Source: Pseudomonas nabeulensis (GTDB taxonomy: Bacteria > Pseudomonadota > Gammaproteobacteria > Pseudomonadales > Pseudomonadaceae). From it: 64,000 bases of DNA. Of the stretch, positions 8,988 through 17,998 are shown piece after piece. The DNA is taken from positions 1 to 64,000 of the forward strand of contig NZ_QUZT01000038.1 of assembly GCF_004682045.1 (NCBI RefSeq). Reading direction: 5' to 3'. The notes under the pieces were generated by a model. It had not been told where the DNA came from. It worked only from the letters and a program-made list of their open reading frames with translations, and made no database searches. Positions within the stretch are counted from its first letter, which is position 1, and each line of letters starts with the position of its first letter. Both the position numbers and the translations under genes were made by a program.

Positions 8988-10689
8988 TTTTCTTCATCCA
9001 TCCGCGCACGATCATGGCCACCAGACGCGGGTCTTCAGCGGCAATCTGTTGCAGGCTTTGCATGTTCTGTTCGTACACCGCCGACTTGCGCGGCAAGGTG
9101 TGCGGCGCGTTTTCTCCAGCGGCGACGACCATGGCGGTACTGCTGCTGGTCGGCACCAGTGCGGTGCCCGGCTCGGCAGTGGCTGCGAGCATTTGCGCCT
9201 GATGATGGGCGTTGCGTTTCTGCATCGGACGCAATACCCACCACCACAGCGCCAGCGCGGCAAGGATCACCAGCAAGTAACGCAGGCCACTGCTCAACAG
9301 GTTGTAGGCCTCGGGGGTTTTCCACCACGGTTGCTCGGTGCTCGAAATGTCTTCGCTGACGAACGGGCTGTTGATCACTTGCAGGCCATCACCCCGGCTT
9401 TCGGTAAAGCCCATGGCCTGGCGCACCAGGTTGTTGATGTTATCCAGTTCTTCCTTGCTCAACGGCTCGGTGCTGGTGACGCCGTCCTTGAGCACGGTGC
9501 GGTAGTTGACCACGACCGCAGTGGTCAGGCGCTGGACCGTGCCCAGGCTCGACTTGACGTGTTCGACGTTGCGGTCGACCTCGTAGTTGATCATGTGCTC
9601 GCTTTGGGTGGCGCTCTTGGCGTTTTTCGCCTCGGTGGTCGCCGGCGTACCGCCTGCGGGTGTGGGCGCATTGGCCTTGGTCGGCGCGGGCGTGTTGGGC
9701 GGCGAGTTGGTCAGTGCGCCGGGCACGCCGCGCCCGGCATCGTTGCCGTCCACCACATGTTCGGAGGTCTGTTTGCTGCGCACCGCGGCTTCGTTGGTAT
9801 TTTGATTGGGCGCATAACGTTCGGCGGTGCTTTCACGACTGGAAAAATCCACCTGGGCGACCACTTGCGCATGCACGTTCTGGCTGCCGAGCAGCGGCGT
9901 GAGGATGTCTTCGATGCGGCGCTGGTAGGAGCGCTCGATCTCGTGCACGTAGTCGAGATGGGTGCCGTCGGGGCCATTGGCATCGCCCTGGACTTGGGAT
10001 AACAGGCGACCGTTCTGATCGACCACGGTCACCGCGTCCACGCTCAGTTCCGGCACGCTGGAGGTGACCAAATGCACAATCGCACTGGCCTGGCTTTGGC
10101 CGAGTTCGCGACCGGGCTGTAACGTCAGCACCACCGAAGCCCGGGCAGCCTCACGGTCGCGCACGAACACCGATTGCTTGGCCATCACCAGATGCACCCG
10201 CGCCTTGGCCACCGGGCCCAGGGACTCAATGGTGCGCGCCAGCTCGCCTTCCAGGCCACGTTGGTAGTTGAGGTGTTCGGCGAACTGGCTGACGCCGAAG
10301 GCCTGTTTATCGAGCAATTCAAAGCCGACGCTGCCGCCCTTGGGCAAGCCTTGCTCAGCCAGTTGCAGGCGCAGGGCGCTCATCTTGTCGCCCGGCACCA
10401 GGATGGTGTTGCCGCCTTCGCTCAGGCGATAGGGAATGGCGCGCTTGTCCAGCTCGCCAATGATCTGCCCGCCGTCCGCTTCGCTGAGGCCGGAAAACAA
10501 CACGCGATACTCCGGCTCCCGCGCCCACAGCAACAGTGCCACCACCACGGCAATCGCGGCAGCGCCTGCAAGCAGCAAGGGCAACAATGGCTGGTTGCGA
10601 AACAGTGTGGTCAACGCCTCCAACGGCTTGACTTGAGCACGGGTCGCCAGATTCTTTTGCGCGCCTTTGGCCAGGACAGCGGTACTCAC
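8980..10689 (-). CDS. fliF: Flagellar MS-ring protein FliF
   Basis: MS-ring subunit of 569 residues with two membrane segments, near residues 27-46 and 445-465, around a large periplasmic part with YscJ/FliF domains (YRVLFSGLSEADGGQIIGEL; GGSVGFELLDKQAFGVSQFA). The open frame runs another 78 codons upstream, but that part overlaps the regulatory region and is not FliF-like. The GTG at 10689, preceded by GAGG, is taken as the start. First gene of the minus-strand operon, divergent from fliE. Confidence 0.95.
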   Translation of the reverse strand: MSTAVLAKGAQKNLATRAQVKPLEALTTLFRNQPLLPLLLAGAAAIAVVVALLLWAREPEYRVLFSGLSEADGGQIIGELDKRAIPYRLSEGGNTILVPGDKMSALRLQLAEQGLPKGGSVGFELLDKQAFGVSQFAEHLNYQRGLEGELARTIESLGPVAKARVHLVMAKQSVFVRDREAARASVVLTLQPGRELGQSQASAIVHLVTSSVPELSVDAVTVVDQNGRLLSQVQGDANGPDGTHLDYVHEIERSYQRRIEDILTPLLGSQNVHAQVVAQVDFSSRESTAERYAPNQNTNEAAVRSKQTSEHVVDGNDAGRGVPGALTNSPPNTPAPTKANAPTPAGGTPATTEAKNAKSATQSEHMINYEVDRNVEHVKSSLGTVQRLTTAVVVNYRTVLKDGVTSTEPLSKEELDNINNLVRQAMGFTESRGDGLQVINSPFVSEDISSTEQPWWKTPEAYNLLSSGLRYLLVILAALALWWWVLRPMQKRNAHHQAQMLAATAEPGTALVPTSSSTAMVVAAGENAPHTLPRKSAVYEQNMQSLQQIAAEDPRLVAMIVRGWMKKND

Positions 10690-10887
10690 GAACACCTCGA
10701 TGGCGAGGCTGGGGCCTGTACAAAAGACATTGCAGAGTCCGGTCACAGTAGTAAGGGCTCCATTCTGGCGAAAATGCCCCGCGCCAAACCCCGGAAAAGC
10801 CACCGCTTTTGCACTCAATTGGGCGAATGTGCCTGCCCGCCCCCTTGGTAATCTGCTGGCCTGATCGCTGCCTATGAGGCCCGCACC
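10690..10887. promoter_or_regulatory. Divergent fliF/fliE promoter region
   Basis: This 198-nt gap separates the fliF operon from fliE, the same divergent arrangement as in Escherichia, where FlhDC activates both sides. It contains an A-rich stretch (TGGCGAAAATGCCC) that loosely resembles half of an FlhDC box. No exact site can be assigned by eye. Confidence 0.4.
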
Positions 10888-11202
10888 ATGAATTCGTCCG
10901 CCCTCACCAACGCCCTGCAACAACTGTCGCTATTGGCCGAACAGGCCGAAGGTGCAAGCGCACAGCGCATGGCACCGGCCAGCGGGTTTGCCGGCGAGTT
11001 GCAGTCGTCGTTGCAGCGCATCAACCAGTTGCAGCAGACCGCCACGCGCCAGTCCAACGCGTTCCAGGCGGGCAGTGAATCGGTGTCGCTGAGCGATGTG
11101 ATGGCTGATTCGCAAAAAGCCAGCGTGGCGTTCCAGATGGGCGTGCAGGTGCGTAACCGCCTGCTCACCGCCTACAAGGACGTGATGGCGATGCAGGTTT
11201 AA
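10888..11202 (+). CDS. fliE: Flagellar hook-basal body protein FliE
   Basis: Rod adaptor of 104 residues linking the MS ring to the proximal rod; same length as enteric FliE. The C-terminal half has the family pattern (VSLSDVMADSQKASVAFQMG, then VRNRLLTAYKDVMAMQV). It stands alone at the head of the plus-strand side, followed by a sigma-28-like promoter for fliD. Confidence 0.95.
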   Translation: MNSSALTNALQQLSLLAEQAEGASAQRMAPASGFAGELQSSLQRINQLQQTATRQSNAFQAGSESVSLSDVMADSQKASVAFQMGVQVRNRLLTAYKDVMAMQV

Positions 11203-11211
11203 ACAGAACCC

Positions 11212-11239
11212 TAAAGACGGGCTGGTCGTTTGCCGATGT
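11212..11239 (+). promoter_or_regulatory. Sigma-28 (FliA) promoter of fliD
   Basis: TAAAGACG at 11212-11219, a 12-nt gap, then GCCGATGT at 11232-11239. This matches the FliA consensus (TAAAGTTT, 11 nt, GCCGATAA) with one extra spacer base. It starts 10 nt after the fliE stop and 35 nt before the fliD ATG. The fliC promoter has the same -35, -10 and spacing. Confidence 0.8.
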
Positions 11240-11273
11240 TGGGTTCAAACGCACAAACAGGACAGGCACACAC

Positions 11274-12680
11274 ATGGCAACCACGACCTCCAGCACGTCG
11301 ACTGCAACCATCACCTCCCTTGGGGTCGGCTCCGGCCTCGACCTGGACAGCATCCTGACCAGCTTGCAGGAGTCCAAGGAAGCCAGCCTGCTGACGCCAA
11401 TCACCAACCAGGAAACCTCGGTCAACGCCGAGATCACCGCCTACGGCACCCTGACCAGCGCCCTGACCAAATTGCAGACCGCCGCCGAAGCCCTGGCCGA
11501 TTCCAGCCTCTACGACTCGTTGACCACCAGCCTGTCCGGCAGCGGTGTCACGGCCGCCACCACCAGCGAGGCGGTCGCCGGCACCTATAAACTGGAAGTG
11601 ACCCAACTGGCCCAGGCCCAAAGCCTGACCACCAATGGCATCGCGAGCAAGACCACCGCTCTGGGCACTGGCACCCTCACCCTGCAAGTGGGCACGGAGG
11701 ACGCGGTGTCGATCACGCTGACCAGCAGCAACAACACCCTGGAAGGCATTCGCACGGCAATCAACGCGTCCGGCGCCGGGGTCACCGCGTCCATCGTCAA
11801 CGACGGCAGTGGCACGCCGTACCGCCTGGTCCTCACCTCGGACAGCACCGGCACCGAGTCGGAAATGACCGTGAGCTATACTAGCGACGACAGCAGCGAT
11901 GCGGCCTCCAGCCTGTTCGGCTACGACGGCAGCAGCGGCAACATGACCCAGACCGTGGAAGCCCTCGATGCCCAACTGACCATCAACGGTATCTCGATCA
12001 GCAGCCAGACCAACACCGTCGAAGACGCGCTGCAAGGCGTCACGCTGAACCTCACGGCCACCGGCACGTCGCAAACGCTGACGATTGCCCAGGACACCGA
12101 TGCGATCTACGACGCCGTTTCATCGTTCGTCAGCGCCTACAACAGTTACGTGTCCACCGTCGACACGTTGACCTCCTACGACGCGGACGCCGATACCGCC
12201 GGCGAATTGCTCGGCGACTCGACCACCCGACGCATCAGCACCAAGTTGAGCAGCGACCTCTACAGCGCCGTCGGCAGTGGCACGTTCAGCTACCTGTCGC
12301 AGCTGGGCATTTCCCTGGAAGTCGACGGCACCTTGTCGATCGATGAAGACACGTTGACCAGCGCCATCACCGACAACATCGATGGGGTGTCGGAGTTTTT
12401 CATCGGCACCGATGGCAAGTCCGGCTTTATCGGCCAGATGACCACCGACCTCGACACTTACCTGGACGAAGACGACGGCCTGATCGTCGCCCGCACCGAC
12501 AGCCTGGCCACCAAGCTTGAACAACTGGAAGACCGCTATACCGAAAAGCAAGCGTTGATCGACTCCGAGATGGCGCGCTGGACCGAACAGTTCACCCAGC
12601 TCGACACCTTGATCGCGTCGCTCAGTTCCACCGCCGACTACCTGACCACCCAGTTCGATGCCCTTAACAGCAGCGATTGA
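11274..12680 (+). CDS. fliD: Flagellar filament cap protein FliD
   Basis: Filament cap, 468 residues, the same size as enteric FliD. The N-terminal domain shows the signature ITSLGVGSGLDLDSILTSLQ, and the C-terminal coiled segment ends (QFTQLDTLIASLSSTADYLT). Late flagellar gene behind its own FliA promoter; fliS and fliT follow closely and are probably cotranscribed. Confidence 0.96.
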   Translation: MATTTSSTSTATITSLGVGSGLDLDSILTSLQESKEASLLTPITNQETSVNAEITAYGTLTSALTKLQTAAEALADSSLYDSLTTSLSGSGVTAATTSEAVAGTYKLEVTQLAQAQSLTTNGIASKTTALGTGTLTLQVGTEDAVSITLTSSNNTLEGIRTAINASGAGVTASIVNDGSGTPYRLVLTSDSTGTESEMTVSYTSDDSSDAASSLFGYDGSSGNMTQTVEALDAQLTINGISISSQTNTVEDALQGVTLNLTATGTSQTLTIAQDTDAIYDAVSSFVSAYNSYVSTVDTLTSYDADADTAGELLGDSTTRRISTKLSSDLYSAVGSGTFSYLSQLGISLEVDGTLSIDEDTLTSAITDNIDGVSEFFIGTDGKSGFIGQMTTDLDTYLDEDDGLIVARTDSLATKLEQLEDRYTEKQALIDSEMARWTEQFTQLDTLIASLSSTADYLTTQFDALNSSD

Positions 12681-12702
12681 CGAACCACGCGGAGCACACT
12701 CA

Positions 12703-13104
12703 ATGAATGCCTATCGGGACGCGAATGCCTACGCCAAGGTCGGCGTGGAAAGCGGCATTTTGGCGGCCTCCCCCCATCAACGGATTGTGATGCTGTTCGA
12801 CAGCTACCAGGCGTCGATCCGCATTGCGCGCCTGCACCTGCAAGCCGGGCGCATTGCCGAAAAAGGCCAGGCCATCACCAAGGCAATCAACATCGTAAGC
12901 CAGGGATTGCGGGCCTCGCTGAACCTGGAACAAGGAGGTGACATTGCCATGCAACTGGACCAACTCTACGACTACGTGGTGCGCTTGCTGCTGCGTGCGA
13001 ACCTGAACAACGACGACACAGCACTGACCACGGCCGCCGCGTTGCTGGAAAATGTCGCCGCCGCCTGGCTGGCCATTGGATCGCACACCGAGGAAGAGCG
13101 GTAG
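12703..13104 (+). CDS. fliS: Flagellin export chaperone FliS
   Basis: Cytoplasmic chaperone of 133 residues that binds the flagellin C-terminus. Family features: YRDANAYAKVGVESGI at the N-terminus and HQRIVMLFDSYQASIRIAR. The frame opens 15 codons earlier inside fliD; the ATG at 12703 fits the family N-terminus and follows a GGAG box. Confidence 0.94.
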   Translation: MNAYRDANAYAKVGVESGILAASPHQRIVMLFDSYQASIRIARLHLQAGRIAEKGQAITKAINIVSQGLRASLNLEQGGDIAMQLDQLYDYVVRLLLRANLNNDDTALTTAAALLENVAAAWLAIGSHTEEER

Positions 13105-13106
13105 CC

Positions 13107-13478
13107 ATGATGCAGACACAATTGATCGCCGCGTACGAACAACTGCTCGAACAATCTCAGCGCCTGCTGGAGTGCGCGCAAAAAGCCGATTGGGATGGAA
13201 TCTTTGCATTAAAGTCCCAGGGACTGATTGACGCGGCTTACTTGCGCCGCGCCCAGGATCAAGTTGATCTTGATGCGAGTGGCCAACAATACAAACTTGA
13301 ATTACTCAGCCAGATCCTGGCGCTGGAAGAGCAAGTAAACGCCTTCTTGCATGCGCGACAAAATGACCTCGGCGAGTTGATGCAGATCAATCGCAAGAAG
13401 AGCAACTTGAACACCGCCTACGGTGCATCGTCAAATCAAGTGATACCAATAAGCCATTATTTGTATCGAAAGAAATAA
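13107..13478 (+). CDS. fliT: Flagellar protein FliT
   Basis: Small helical protein of 123 residues, similar in length to enteric FliT, the FliD export chaperone that also antagonises FlhDC. Sequence conservation is modest (ILALEEQVNAFLHARQNDLGELM); the call rests on position after fliD-fliS and helical character. It starts 2 nt after the fliS stop. GC falls toward its 3' end. Confidence 0.8.
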   Translation: MMQTQLIAAYEQLLEQSQRLLECAQKADWDGIFALKSQGLIDAAYLRRAQDQVDLDASGQQYKLELLSQILALEEQVNAFLHARQNDLGELMQINRKKSNLNTAYGASSNQVIPISHYLYRKK

Positions 13479-13808
13479 CAAGCACCTACACGCTGGACCT
13501 ACGCATGACACAAAGGTGTGAAAATATCTTTTAAGTACGATAAATCACTGAAAACAGACAAGAAATAGCCTGCCTCAGTCTGTTATCGTACGGCATTCTT
13601 AATACTTTAGAAAAAATTAGAAAAAACGGTATTCACGGCCAGCTAGCGGATGGTCGGGAGCATGAATAACCGAATAACGCTACACACAGGCACTCGTTGT
13701 ACAACCCTAAATGCCTGACTTTAGTACTTGTCGATTTGCAGCACTGTCTGCCAGAGGTCACGCCATTAGGCGTGCCGAACTGTAGTACCCAACGGGAGGG
13801 GTAGAAAG
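13479..13808 (+). promoter_or_regulatory. flhDC upstream regulatory region
   Basis: A 330-nt non-coding stretch, more AT-rich than its surroundings. It holds an inverted repeat at 13536-13590 (TACGATAA and CAGAC paired with GTCTG and TTATCGTA) and a small palindrome at 13759-13774 (CACGCC, 4 nt, GGCGTG) about 35 nt before flhD. In enteric bacteria the flhDC promoter integrates many signals; which regulators act here cannot be read by eye. Confidence 0.6.
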
Positions 13809-14144
13809 TTGCCAAATACCAACACTGAGCTTGAAGACATCCAGGACCTGAATCTTTCGTATTTATTACTGGCGCAAAATTTATTACGCAAAGATCGCGA
13901 GATCGCCATTTTTCGTCTGAAACTCAGCGAGCAAATGGCCGACTTGCTGACCAAACTAAGCAGCAAGCAAATGACCCAACTGGCGCGGGTCAACCAGTTG
14001 ATCTGTCGTCCGGTGTTCGAAGAGACCGAGCGCCTGTCCAAGGTGCTGGGCAACGCCCGCGAACTGGGGATGGTGGAGATCCATTCCGCCTTGCTGATGG
14101 CTGCCGCCGATCGCTCCGGCGATTTGCGGCTCGGGGAAGGCTGA
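13809..14144 (+). CDS. flhD: Flagellar master regulator subunit FlhD
   Basis: With FlhC it forms the heterohexameric activator of class II flagellar genes. The 111 residues carry the family core DLNLSYLLLAQNLLRKDREI and the pattern MTQLARVNQLICRPVFEETE; enteric FlhD is similar in size (about 116). The start is TTG at 13809, preceded by GGGAGGGG at a suitable distance. flhC follows after 3 nt. FlhDC is not the regulator of the usual polar system of Pseudomonas. Confidence 0.95.
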   Translation: MPNTNTELEDIQDLNLSYLLLAQNLLRKDREIAIFRLKLSEQMADLLTKLSSKQMTQLARVNQLICRPVFEETERLSKVLGNARELGMVEIHSALLMAAADRSGDLRLGEG

Positions 14145-14147
14145 CCC

Positions 14148-14699
14148 ATGTCAGACAAAAGCCTGGTCACCGAAATGCAGCAAGTGCAGCTGGCAATCGA
14201 ACTGATTGAGCTGGGCGCACGGCTGCAGGTGCTGGAAACGGAGACCTCGCTGAGCCGGGGTCGTCTGATCCGTCTCTACAAGGAAGTGCGAGGCGCCTCG
14301 CCACCCAAAGGCATGCTGCCCTTCTCCACCGATTGGTTCGTGACATGGCTGCCGAACATTCACTCGTCGCTGTTCTACGGTATCTACCGCAGCCTGATGG
14401 AAATCGGCGGGCACCGCATCGATGCCTTCGTCAAAGCCTATCGGCTGTACCTGGAACAAGTCGGCGACCAGGAAGGCGAACTGGTGCTGGGCCTCACGAG
14501 GGCCTGGACCCTGGTGCGTTTTTTTGAAAGCGACATGCTGGAATTGATCCGCTGTTCGTGCTGCTCCGGCGAGTTTGTGGCGCACTCCCATGCGCCGGCG
14601 CAGCATTATGTGTGCGGCATTTGCCAGCCGCCGTCGCGGGCGGGGAAGACCCTCAAGCGCAAAGATATCGATGCACAGCTGCTGATCCGCAACGCTTGA
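14148..14699 (+). CDS. flhC: Flagellar master regulator subunit FlhC
   Basis: DNA-binding partner of FlhD, 183 residues. The zinc-binding cysteines are intact (CSCC at 136-139 and CGIC at 156-159), followed by QPPSRAGK as in the enteric protein. The segment LPNIHSSLFYGIYRSLMEIG also matches the family. Ends before a REPIN that separates it from motAB. Confidence 0.96.
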   Translation: MSDKSLVTEMQQVQLAIELIELGARLQVLETETSLSRGRLIRLYKEVRGASPPKGMLPFSTDWFVTWLPNIHSSLFYGIYRSLMEIGGHRIDAFVKAYRLYLEQVGDQEGELVLGLTRAWTLVRFFESDMLELIRCSCCSGEFVAHSHAPAQHYVCGICQPPSRAGKTLKRKDIDAQLLIRNA

Positions 14700-14730
14700 G
14701 CCTTGTGGGATCGTCCAAACAAGGAGGTCC

Positions 14731-14825
14731 AAATGTGGGAGGGGGCTTGCCCCCGATAGCAGTGTGTCAGCCAAGTAGTCGGTAGCTGACCCACCGCCAT
14801 CGGGGGCAAGCCCCCTCCCACATTT
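14731..14825. repeat. REPIN between flhC and motA
   Basis: Two REP palindromes in inverted orientation (GTGGGAGGGGGCTTGCCCCC and its mirror form) with about 45 nt between them. Common form without the extra 16-nt segment. Confidence 0.9.
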
Positions 14826-14867
14826 GATCCCAATTGCCTAGCTATTCGCGCCCTTCCAAAAAACTTC

Positions 14868-14895
14868 TCAATTGAGCCCCCGCCGTTGCCGATAG
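14868..14895 (+). promoter_or_regulatory. Sigma-28 (FliA) promoter of motAB
   Basis: TCAA at 14868-14871, then 16 nt, then GCCGATAG at 14888-14895. The spacing is the same as at the fliD and fliC promoters, and TCAA is an accepted -35 variant in Pseudomonas. It lies 40 nt upstream of the motA GTG. Confidence 0.65.
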
Positions 14896-14935
14896 TCAGC
14901 AAGTCACCCATTGCTTGAATCTAAGGAACGACCAC

Positions 14936-15793
14936 GTGCTCATCGTCTCCGGGCTTATTGTTGTACTGCTCTCCGTGTTCGGCGGCTTCGTCCTGTCCGG
15001 TGGCAGCCTTGGCCCGCTGTACCAACCCACCGAACTGCTGATGATCGCCGGCGCCGGTGTCGGCGCCTTTATCGCAGCCAATAACGGCAAGGCCATTCGC
15101 GCCACCCTTACCGCCATTTCCCGCTTCAAGCGCAGCGCCAAGTACGACAAAACCCTGTACCTGGAACTGATGGGCATGCTCTACGCCCTGCTCAGCAAGG
15201 CGCGTCGCGAAGGCATGCTGAGCCTGGAGCGGGACATCGACGAACCCGCACAAAGCCCGATCTTCGCCCAGTACCCGCGCCTGGTCAGTGACCCGCTGAT
15301 CATCCTGTTTATCACCGACTATCTGCGCCTGCTGGTCAGCAGTGCCATGCAGGCCCATGAACTCGACGAGTTGATGCTGCACGAGATCGAGGGCTTCGAG
15401 CATGAGGCCGGATTGCCCTCCGACGCGCTGTATAAAGTCAGCGATGCCTTGCCGGCGTTCGGCATTGTTGCGGCGGTGATGGGCGTGGTCAAAGCCTTGA
15501 GTGCGGTCAATGTCGGCCCGGACCTGATGGGCCAGATGATCGCCCACGCATTGGTCGGCACCTTTCTGGGTATCTACCTGGCGTACGGTTTGGTTGCGCC
15601 CCTGGCCAGTCGCATCGACCGGCAAGCCGCCGAATCCGCCAAGATGCTGCAATGCATCCGCGTCACCCTGCTGGCCAGCGTGCAAGGCATGCCGCCGCAA
15701 CTGGCCGTGGAGTTTGGCCGCAAGGCGTTGCACACCAGCGAACGCCCCGGCGCGCAGGAACTGGAAAGCTACGTACGCGGCAACGGCGCATGA
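14936..15793 (+). CDS. motA: Flagellar motor stator protein MotA (enteric type)
   Basis: Proton-channel stator subunit of 285 residues with four membrane segments. The N-terminus (VLIVSGLIVVLLSVFGGFVL) aligns with enteric MotA when the GTG at 14936 is used; it has an AAGGA box 8 nt upstream, and the TTG at 14915 is less likely. The cytoplasmic loop has the rotor-contact pattern (KARREGMLSLERDIDEP), and DALPAFGIVAAVMGVV contains the conserved channel proline. Overlaps motB by ATGA. Confidence 0.95.
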   Translation: MLIVSGLIVVLLSVFGGFVLSGGSLGPLYQPTELLMIAGAGVGAFIAANNGKAIRATLTAISRFKRSAKYDKTLYLELMGMLYALLSKARREGMLSLERDIDEPAQSPIFAQYPRLVSDPLIILFITDYLRLLVSSAMQAHELDELMLHEIEGFEHEAGLPSDALYKVSDALPAFGIVAAVMGVVKALSAVNVGPDLMGQMIAHALVGTFLGIYLAYGLVAPLASRIDRQAAESAKMLQCIRVTLLASVQGMPPQLAVEFGRKALHTSERPGAQELESYVRGNGA

Positions 15794-16620
15794 GCGAGCG
15801 CCCGATCATCATCCGCCGTAAAAAAGCCGCCCGGCACGGGCACCACGGCGGCGCCTGGAAGATCGCCTTCGCCGACTTCATGACCGCGCTGATGGCGTTG
15901 TTCCTGGTGTTGTGGGTGCTGTCCAACGCCAGCAAGAACGACAAGGACGCAATCGCCGAGTATTTCAGCACGCCGCTGCTGGCGGCGATCAGCAAAGGCG
16001 AGCGCAACGCCAACAGCGCCAGCGCCATCCCTGGCGGCGGCCCCGACCCGCGCACCACCCAAGGCGAAAAAACCCGCTACACCCCACGCTTGTCCGGCGA
16101 GGAAAAGCGCCACCTCGAATCCCTCAAGCAACGCCTCGACAACGCCGTGGACCACGACCCGCAATTGCGCGAACTCAAGCAACAGATCGCGATTGAACTG
16201 AGCCCCGAAGGCCTGCGCGTACAACTGCTGGATACCGACAAACGCCCGATGTTCGAACTGGGCAGCGCCAACGTGGCGCCGTACCTGCGCAAGTTGCTCA
16301 AGACCTTCGCCCCGGTGCTCAACGAGTTGCCCAACCGTATCCAGATCAGCGGCCATACCGACAGCCATCCCTACTCCGGCGGCGATGCCGGCTATAACAA
16401 TTGGGATTTGTCCGCCGACCGCGCCAAGGCGTCGCGCCAGGAACTGGTGGCCGGTGGCCTGGACTCGGACAAGCTGCTGCGGGTGTCCGGCATGGCCGAC
16501 CGTATTCGTTTTCACGGTGCCGGGCCGTATGACGCGGCCAACCGGCGCATCGAGATCATCGTGCTGGATAAGCGCGTGGCGGAGCGGATTTTGTCCCAGG
16601 ACGAATTCGGCACGCCGTAA
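15790..16620 (+). CDS. motB: Flagellar motor stator protein MotB (enteric type)
   Basis: Stator subunit of 276 residues that anchors MotA to peptidoglycan. One membrane helix contains the essential aspartate (AFADFMTALM, Asp29). The C-terminal OmpA-like domain is clear (RIQISGHTDSHPYSGG; NWDLSADRAKASRQELV). The upstream in-frame extension lies inside motA and is not used; the ATG overlaps the motA stop. Confidence 0.96.
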   Translation: MSERPIIIRRKKAARHGHHGGAWKIAFADFMTALMALFLVLWVLSNASKNDKDAIAEYFSTPLLAAISKGERNANSASAIPGGGPDPRTTQGEKTRYTPRLSGEEKRHLESLKQRLDNAVDHDPQLRELKQQIAIELSPEGLRVQLLDTDKRPMFELGSANVAPYLRKLLKTFAPVLNELPNRIQISGHTDSHPYSGGDAGYNNWDLSADRAKASRQELVAGGLDSDKLLRVSGMADRIRFHGAGPYDAANRRIEIIVLDKRVAERILSQDEFGTP

Positions 16621-16621
16621 C

Positions 16622-16739
16622 CCTGTGGCGAGGGAGCTTGCTCCCGCTGGGCTGCGAAGCGGCCCCAAAAGAGCCGGCTCCAGCTTCGCTGTCGAACGGG
16701 AGCAAGCTCCCTCGCCACAGCGAGCTCCCTCGCCACAGG
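16622..16739. repeat. Inverted repeat of a second REP-like family
   Basis: CTGTGGCGAGGGAGCTTGCT is mirrored by an arm reading GGGAGCAAGCTCCCTCGCCA. A further partial copy (GCGAGCTCCCTCGCCACAG) follows. The core differs from the GGGGGCTTGCCCCC repeats elsewhere in the window. It sits between motB and flhB. Confidence 0.8.
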
Positions 16740-16828
16740 TGCAGTGCTCATCCATCTGTCCAATAGCGTGGGATTTTGCCGGGTATTTGTGCGATCAGTG
16801 ACCGTCCCGGCTGCGCACACTACCGGCC

Positions 16829-17998
16829 ATGGCCGAGACCAGCAAAGAAGACCAGACCGAAGCGGCAACCCCGCGGCGCATCGAAAAGGCCCGCGAAGAG
16901 GGCCAAGTCGCCCGTTCCCGCGAAATGAACACTTTCGTCATGCTGCTGGCCGGCATCGGCGGGCTGTGGCTGCTTGGCGGTAGCCTTTACGACGACCTTG
17001 GCCAAGTGATGGAACAGGCGTTGCTGTTCGACCGCGCCCAACTGTTCGACACCGCGCGCATGCTCAGCACCCTGTGGAGCCTGGCGCAAACCGCGCTGTT
17101 CGCCCTGGCGCCATTCTTTGCTCTGATGGTGCTGGCCGCCCTGGCGGCACCGGCCCTGCTGGGCGGGTTGGTGATCACCCTCAAGGCCGTGCGCCCGCAG
17201 TTCTCGCGGGTCAACCCCATCAGCGGGCTGGCGCGATTGTTCTCGGTCCAAGTGCTGGTGGAGTTGGCCAAGGCCATCGCCAAGGCCAGCCTGATCGGCC
17301 TGGTGATTTATACCTTCCTGCGCAGCCATCTCGACCAGTTGCTGACCCTGCCCCATATGCCCGCGCAAAAAGCCCTGGCCGCAATGATGAGCCTCACCGC
17401 CACGGCCTGTGCGATGTGCGTGGCCGCGCTGATTATCGTGGTGGGCATGGACGTGCCCTACCAGCTGTGGACCTACGCCAAGAACCTGCGCATGTCCAAG
17501 GAAGAACAACGCCAGGAACACAAGAACGCCGACGGCGACCCGCATATCAAGGCCAAGATCCGCCAGGTGCAACAGGCCCGCGCACGGCGACGCATGATGA
17601 GCAAGGTGCCCAAGGCCGATGTGATCGTGACCAACCCCAGCCACTTCGCCGTGGCCTTGTCGTACCAGAAAGAAAAAAACGGCGCGCCGCGTGTGGTAGC
17701 CAAGGGCGCCGATGACGTGGCCCTGCGCATTCGCGAAATTGCTGCTGAGCATCACTTGCCGATGCTTGAAGCCCCGCCCCTGGCGCGGGCCTTGTATTTC
17801 CACGTCGACCTCGACCGTGAAATCCCCATTGAGCTGTACACCGTGGTCGCCGAAGTCGTTGCCTGGGCGATCCGCCTCAAGCGCGTCAGCGAGCAAGGCG
17901 GCGACCTGCCGCCGACCCCGGTGAACCTGAACGTACCGCACGGCATGGACCAGCGTGGCCCGCGCAACCCGACACCTGAGGATGAACCGAACACATGA
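16829..17998 (+). CDS. flhB: Flagellar export switch protein FlhB
   Basis: Export-apparatus protein of 389 residues that sets substrate specificity by self-cleavage. The N-terminus (MAETSKEDQTEAATPRRIEK) and four membrane helices are typical. The autocleavage motif, NPTH in most family members, reads NPSH at residues 269-272, the same numbering as in enteric FlhB. Overlaps flhA by 4 nt. Confidence 0.96.
   Translation: MAETSKEDQTEAATPRRIEKAREEGQVARSREMNTFVMLLAGIGGLWLLGGSLYDDLGQVMEQALLFDRAQLFDTARMLSTLWSLAQTALFALAPFFALMVLAALAAPALLGGLVITLKAVRPQFSRVNPISGLARLFSVQVLVELAKAIAKASLIGLVIYTFLRSHLDQLLTLPHMPAQKALAAMMSLTATACAMCVAALIIVVGMDVPYQLWTYAKNLRMSKEEQRQEHKNADGDPHIKAKIRQVQQARARRRMMSKVPKADVIVTNPSHFAVALSYQKEKNGAPRVVAKGADDVALRIREIAAEHHLPMLEAPPLARALYFHVDLDREIPIELYTVVAEVVAWAIRLKRVSEQGGDLPPTPVNLNVPHGMDQRGPRNPTPEDEPNT

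Noticed and set aside
8980..10923. FliF extended to 647 residues
   Set aside because: The extra 78 residues cover the divergent promoter region and part of fliE; the GTG with a GAGG box at 10689 gives a normal FliF.
13633..13815. Small antisense frame in the flhDC upstream region
   Set aside because: No ribosome binding site and no similarity; lies wholly in a regulatory region.
14731..14825. Possible terminator-attenuator between flhC and motA
   Set aside because: The palindrome is a standard REPIN seen many times in the window and has no T run.
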